This document shows positions 60,768 to 64,000 of a stretch of DNA of 64,000 nt, one piece after another (position 1 is the stretch's first letter; each line of letters opens with the position of its first letter). This DNA comes from Bacteroides sp. MSB163 (GTDB lineage Bacteria; Bacteroidota; Bacteroidia; Bacteroidales; Bacteroidaceae), in NCBI RefSeq assembly GCF_036416795.1, contig NZ_CP143867.1, positions 248,001-312,000 of the forward strand, written 5' to 3'. Position numbers and translations under genes: made by a program. The notes under the pieces were generated by a model that was not told the origin of the DNA, made no database searches, and saw nothing but the letters and a program-made list of their open reading frames with translations.

Positions 60768-62795
60768 ATGTTAGCTTATTTTCTAAAAATCAATGTAGCC
60801 ATTGCGCTATTTTATGCGTTTTATCGGCTATTTTTCTATAAAGACACGTTCTTTACGTGGCGCAGGGCCGCTTTGCTCTGCTTCTTTGCCGTTTCTGCCG
60901 TTTATCCGCTGCTGAATATACAGACATGGATTACGGAACAGCAGCCTATGGTAGCCATGGCAGATTTATACGCTGACATCGTTTTACCGGAATTTACGAT
61001 AACACCGGAACAGGTAACTTCCGACTGGAAAACCCTCCTGCCCCAAACGGTCGGTTTTGCTTATTGGGGAATGGTAATTGTATTAGCGATCCGCTTCCTC
61101 ATACAGTTGGCTGGGATTATCCGTTTAGCTTTCCGTTGCCGGAAAGCAAAGATAGAAAATACGAATGTACATCTGCTCAGACAAGCAAGCGGACCTTTTT
61201 CCTTCTTTCACTGGATTTTTATCCATCCGACTTCACATACAGAAGATGAACTAAGCGAAATATTAACCCACGAACAAACTCATGCCAACCAATGGCATTC
61301 CATTGATGTACTTGTCAGTGAGATTGTATGTATATTTTGCTGGTTCAATCCTTTTGCCTGGCTCATGAAACGGGAAATCCGCACCAATCTGGAATATCTG
61401 GCGGACAACCGCGTACTGGAAACCGGACATGACTCTAAAGCCTATCAGTATCACCTGTTAGGATTATCACACCATAAGGCTGCAGCAACTATCTATAACA
61501 GTTTTAATGTATTACCTTTAAAAAAACGCATCAAAATGATGAACAAAAAGAGAACCCGAGAAATAGGGAGAACTAAATACCTTATGTTTCTCCCCTTGGC
61601 AGCCTTACTTATGATAATCAGCAATATCGAAGCCGTGGCCCGTACCACGAAAGAGATGGCAAAAGATGTCATAGAAGCTGTAGAAGAGAATCTGGCGTCC
61701 AATTCAACAACGCCGGAGATGGAAGTTGCTACTGAAACGGCACCGCTGGAAACACCGGTACCGCAACAGGATAAAGACAAACTTATGAACTACAAAGGAG
61801 TAGTAGTGGATAAAGACGGAAAAGCAGTGGAAGGCGCTGAGTTTTTCATTGATGAAGACCACAAACTACCACAAGGTCAATCGTATGTCACGGGAAAGAA
61901 CGGTAATTTTTCTTTCAAAGCATTCGAAAATGCTAAAATGATAGTAATTTGGAAAAAAGATGGAAAAATGATGGGAGTACCCGTGGCTGTCAACAAAGAA
62001 AACAACTCCAACATGAAGATTGTCATGGATAGGGAATGGCTAAATCCGCCAGCCGATGATCCTGATAATCCTGTATTTGAAGTAGTGGAACAAATGCCTG
62101 AATTTCCGGATGGCGGCATGTCAGGCCTGATGCAATTTTTATCGAAAAACATCAGATATCCGGTAAATGCACAGAAAAATGGTACGCAAGGACGCGTTAC
62201 TGTACAATTTGTTGTAAATGCAGACGGAAGCATCTCCAACATAGGGATTATCCGTGGAGTAGACCCGGAATTGGATGGTGAAGCGGTACGCGTTATCAGC
62301 ACAATGCCAAATTGGAAGCCGGGTATGCAAAAAGGAAAAGCTGTACGGGTGAAATATACAGTTCCTGTCATGTTCCGCTTATCGGATGATGGTCAAAAAG
62401 AGGAGTATAAGCCTATAGCTAAAATTGATGAAACTGTTGTCGTGGGATATGGTTCCAAACAAGTCCCTGCAGAGGAAGACCCGGTTTTTGAGGTGGTTGA
62501 AAACATGCCTGAATTTCCCGGTGGTATGGGAGGACTGATGCAATATCTGTCTAAGAATATCAAATATCCGGTAGAGGCACAAAAAGCAGGAATCCAAGGA
62601 CGAGTTATAATGCAAGTCATCATTGATAAGAACGGCAATGTAACCAATCCTAAAGTTACCCAGCCCGTAGACCCCTTATTGGATACAGAAGCAATTCGCG
62701 TCACCGCAAGTATGCCTAAATGGAAACCCGGTACACAAAGAGGAATGCCGGTCAATGTAAAATATACATTCCCTATCGTATTCAGATTGCAATAA
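60768..62795 (+). CDS. M56 (BlaR1-like) metallopeptidase with two TonB C-terminal domains
   Basis: A 675-residue protein. Residues 1-270 form a BlaR1/M56 membrane peptidase with helices and the zinc motif HEQTH (about 168-172), then NLEYLADNRVLETG. A further helix (KYLMFLPLAALLMIISNIEA) leads to a carboxypeptidase-regulatory-like beta domain (MNYKGVVVDKDGKAVEGAEF). Two TonB C-terminal domains follow, about 437-540 (PEFPDGGMSGLMQFLSKNIR) and 571-675 (PEFPGGMGGLMQYLSKNIKY). Between them lies DETVVVGYGSKQ, like the TonB-box-adjacent signature of SusC receptors. It likely senses an envelope signal and cleaves the BlaI-like repressor. Confidence 0.88.
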   Translation: MLAYFLKINVAIALFYAFYRLFFYKDTFFTWRRAALLCFFAVSAVYPLLNIQTWITEQQPMVAMADLYADIVLPEFTITPEQVTSDWKTLLPQTVGFAYWGMVIVLAIRFLIQLAGIIRLAFRCRKAKIENTNVHLLRQASGPFSFFHWIFIHPTSHTEDELSEILTHEQTHANQWHSIDVLVSEIVCIFCWFNPFAWLMKREIRTNLEYLADNRVLETGHDSKAYQYHLLGLSHHKAAATIYNSFNVLPLKKRIKMMNKKRTREIGRTKYLMFLPLAALLMIISNIEAVARTTKEMAKDVIEAVEENLASNSTTPEMEVATETAPLETPVPQQDKDKLMNYKGVVVDKDGKAVEGAEFFIDEDHKLPQGQSYVTGKNGNFSFKAFENAKMIVIWKKDGKMMGVPVAVNKENNSNMKIVMDREWLNPPADDPDNPVFEVVEQMPEFPDGGMSGLMQFLSKNIRYPVNAQKNGTQGRVTVQFVVNADGSISNIGIIRGVDPELDGEAVRVISTMPNWKPGMQKGKAVRVKYTVPVMFRLSDDGQKEEYKPIAKIDETVVVGYGSKQVPAEEDPVFEVVENMPEFPGGMGGLMQYLSKNIKYPVEAQKAGIQGRVIMQVIIDKNGNVTNPKVTQPVDPLLDTEAIRVTASMPKWKPGTQRGMPVNVKYTFPIVFRLQ

Positions 62796-62835
62796 AACAA
62801 TCTCTTTTCAACATTAATTCTCTCTCACATAAAGA

Positions 62836-62895
62836 TTATCTGCAATGTCCTACTCCTGATTTTTAACAGCACAATCAGGAGTAGGATGCAGATAA
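62836..62895. terminator. Long bidirectional terminator, M56 / mrp
   Basis: TTATCTGCA (62836-62844) and TCCTACTCCTGATT (62848-62861) pair with AATCAGGAGTAGGA (62873-62886) and TGCAGATAA (62887-62895), interrupted only by a 3-nt bulge. One of the strongest stems in the window, in a convergent junction. Confidence 0.88.
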
Positions 62896-62899
62896 CCAT

Positions 62900-64000
62900 T
62901 TATTTATGCATCTTCACTACTTCCGTTGGTGCCATCTCCACATTCCGCTTATCTACCTGGCGAACCACGCTTGCCGCTAATTGCAGGAAAGCGCGTCCGG
63001 TCACGGTATTCTCGTCAAGTGCTACCGGAGTACCCTTATCTCCACTTTCGCAAATGCTTTGTACGATAGGAATTTGCCCCAACAAAGGCACATTCATTTC
63101 TTCCGCCAGATTCTTTGCACCTTCCTTTCCAAAGATATAGTATTTATTCTCCGGAAGTTCGGCAGGTGTAAACCAGGCCATATTCTCTACCAAACCGAGA
63201 ATAGGCACATTCACCTTATCATTGATAAACATGTTGATACCTTTGCGGGCATCTGCCAACGCCACAGCCTGCGGTGTGCTGACCACGATAGCTCCTGTCA
63301 GTGCCAATGTCTGAACCACTGTCAGGTGAATATCACTCGTTCCGGGAGGAAGGTCGATTAAGAAATAGTCAAGCTCTCCCCAATTCGCATCCCCTATCAG
63401 CTGTTTCAAGGCATTGCTTGCCATACCGCCACGCCACAACGTAGCCTGGTCAGGATCAACGAAGAAACCAATAGAAAGCAATTTGATACCATACTTCTCA
63501 ACTGGTACAATCAAATCACGACCGTCTACATGCTCAGCATAAGGACGCGCATCCTCCACCTGAAACATCTTCGGCATGGATGGTCCGAAAATATCGGCAT
63601 CCAACAAACCAACCTTATAGCCTAACTTCGCCAAAGATACCGCGAGGTTAGCAGCTACCGTTGACTTACCTACGCCACCCTTACCGGAAGAAACACCGAT
63701 AATATTCTTCACCTGAGACAGCAGCTTGCCTGGTTCGGGACGTGCCGCTTGTTTGCTTTCCGTAGTAATGGCTATTTCTACCTCATCAGATACATACGTA
63801 TGAATAGCCGTTTCCGCCGCCTTTATTACAGATTTCATGAAAGGATCGGTCGGTTTCTCAAATATCAGTGAGAAACTAACTTTCATCCCATCAATACGTA
63901 AATTATCGGCAACCATTTCCGCCTCAACCAGATTCTTTCCGGTACCGGGATATCGCACTGTGGCCAGTGCATCTAAAATTAGTTTAGGATAAAGTGTCAT
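62900..64000 (-). CDS. Mrp/ApbC (NBP35-type) Fe-S cluster carrier ATPase
   Basis: A 366-residue P-loop protein that carries and delivers Fe-S clusters. An N-terminal DUF59/MIP18-like domain (residues 1-80) is followed by the deviant Walker A IGVSSGKGGVGKSTVAANLA, DADIFGPSMPKMF, WGELDYFLIDLPPGTSDIHL and ENMAWFTP. The paired cysteines of many NBP35 members are not both evident here (AWF in place of a CxxC). The ATG occupies the last three bases of the window, so the gene is complete but its promoter is outside. Confidence 0.93.
   Translation of the reverse strand: MTLYPKLILDALATVRYPGTGKNLVEAEMVADNLRIDGMKVSFSLIFEKPTDPFMKSVIKAAETAIHTYVSDEVEIAITTESKQAARPEPGKLLSQVKNIIGVSSGKGGVGKSTVAANLAVSLAKLGYKVGLLDADIFGPSMPKMFQVEDARPYAEHVDGRDLIVPVEKYGIKLLSIGFFVDPDQATLWRGGMASNALKQLIGDANWGELDYFLIDLPPGTSDIHLTVVQTLALTGAIVVSTPQAVALADARKGINMFINDKVNVPILGLVENMAWFTPAELPENKYYIFGKEGAKNLAEEMNVPLLGQIPIVQSICESGDKGTPVALDENTVTGRAFLQLAASVVRQVDKRNVEMAPTEVVKMHK

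Noticed and set aside
62900..64000. mrp as a gene cut by the window edge
   Set aside because: Its ATG occupies the last three bases, so the coding region is complete.

Overview
This window is chromosomal DNA from a Bacteroides-type member of the Bacteroidales. The support is UpxY/UpxZ capsule regulators, a GH92 mannosidase, a smalltalk peptide, a BT_3928-type DoxX protein, and promoters of the -33 TTTG / -7 TAnnTTTG type with little Shine-Dalgarno signal. I cannot name the species. I saw no tRNA, rRNA, IS element, integrase or CRISPR array.

Left flank (1-16.3 kb): housekeeping genes. The 3' part of dnaG faces a minus-strand group, DUF1599 - DoxX - tpiA - SPOR - folE, followed upstream by an M23/LysM peptidase. 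A seven-gene minus-strand operon, pdxJ-exbB-exbD-tonB-pfpI-ispD-recG, is divergent from nadK. Then come a smalltalk peptide with a HU-like protein, an AAA_14/DUF4143 ATPase, and the remains of an N-acetylmuramidase gene.

Capsule locus (16.3-43.3 kb): about 25 minus-strand genes, read from high to low coordinate. The order is upxY, upxZ, a 37-residue membrane peptide, a HAD phosphatase, Wza-like and Wzc-like export genes, Wzx flippase, epimerase, FrhB-like Fe-S protein, hexapeptide and type-3 acyltransferases, Wzy-like polymerase, pyruvyltransferase, glycosyltransferases, UDP-glucose dehydrogenase, a second pyruvyltransferase with a second FrhB-like protein, more glycosyltransferases, glf, a YjbH-like protein, rfbC, the initiating sugar-phosphate transferase and a small winged-helix protein. 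They predict a Wzx/Wzy-type surface polysaccharide with galactofuranose, a uronic acid, acyl and possibly pyruvyl groups. The promoter region at 43.06-43.27 kb lies between inverted repeats. As sequenced, its promoter points away from upxY, so the locus appears to be in the OFF orientation.

Accessory segment (43.4-48.2 kb): a plus-strand group that often sits upstream of Bacteroides capsule loci (an AT-hook-like protein that needs a -1 frameshift, an SH3-fold-like protein, DUF4373), a second AAA_14 ATPase, and a DUF3800 gene paired with a possible small nuclease.

Right flank (48.2-64 kb): mdh, a coiled-coil membrane protein, a TolC-HlyD-ABC permease-ABC permease export operon, a GH92 mannosidase with an SGNH hydrolase, a BlaI-TlpA-M56 regulatory operon, and an Mrp/ApbC Fe-S scaffold ATPase.

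Most notable points: the invertible promoter; three arrays of degenerate 22-bp units in three of the six convergent gene junctions; two A8-tract frameshifts; a BlaR1-like protein with two TonB C-terminal domains and a TonB-box-like motif; and the DUF3800/nuclease-like pair.
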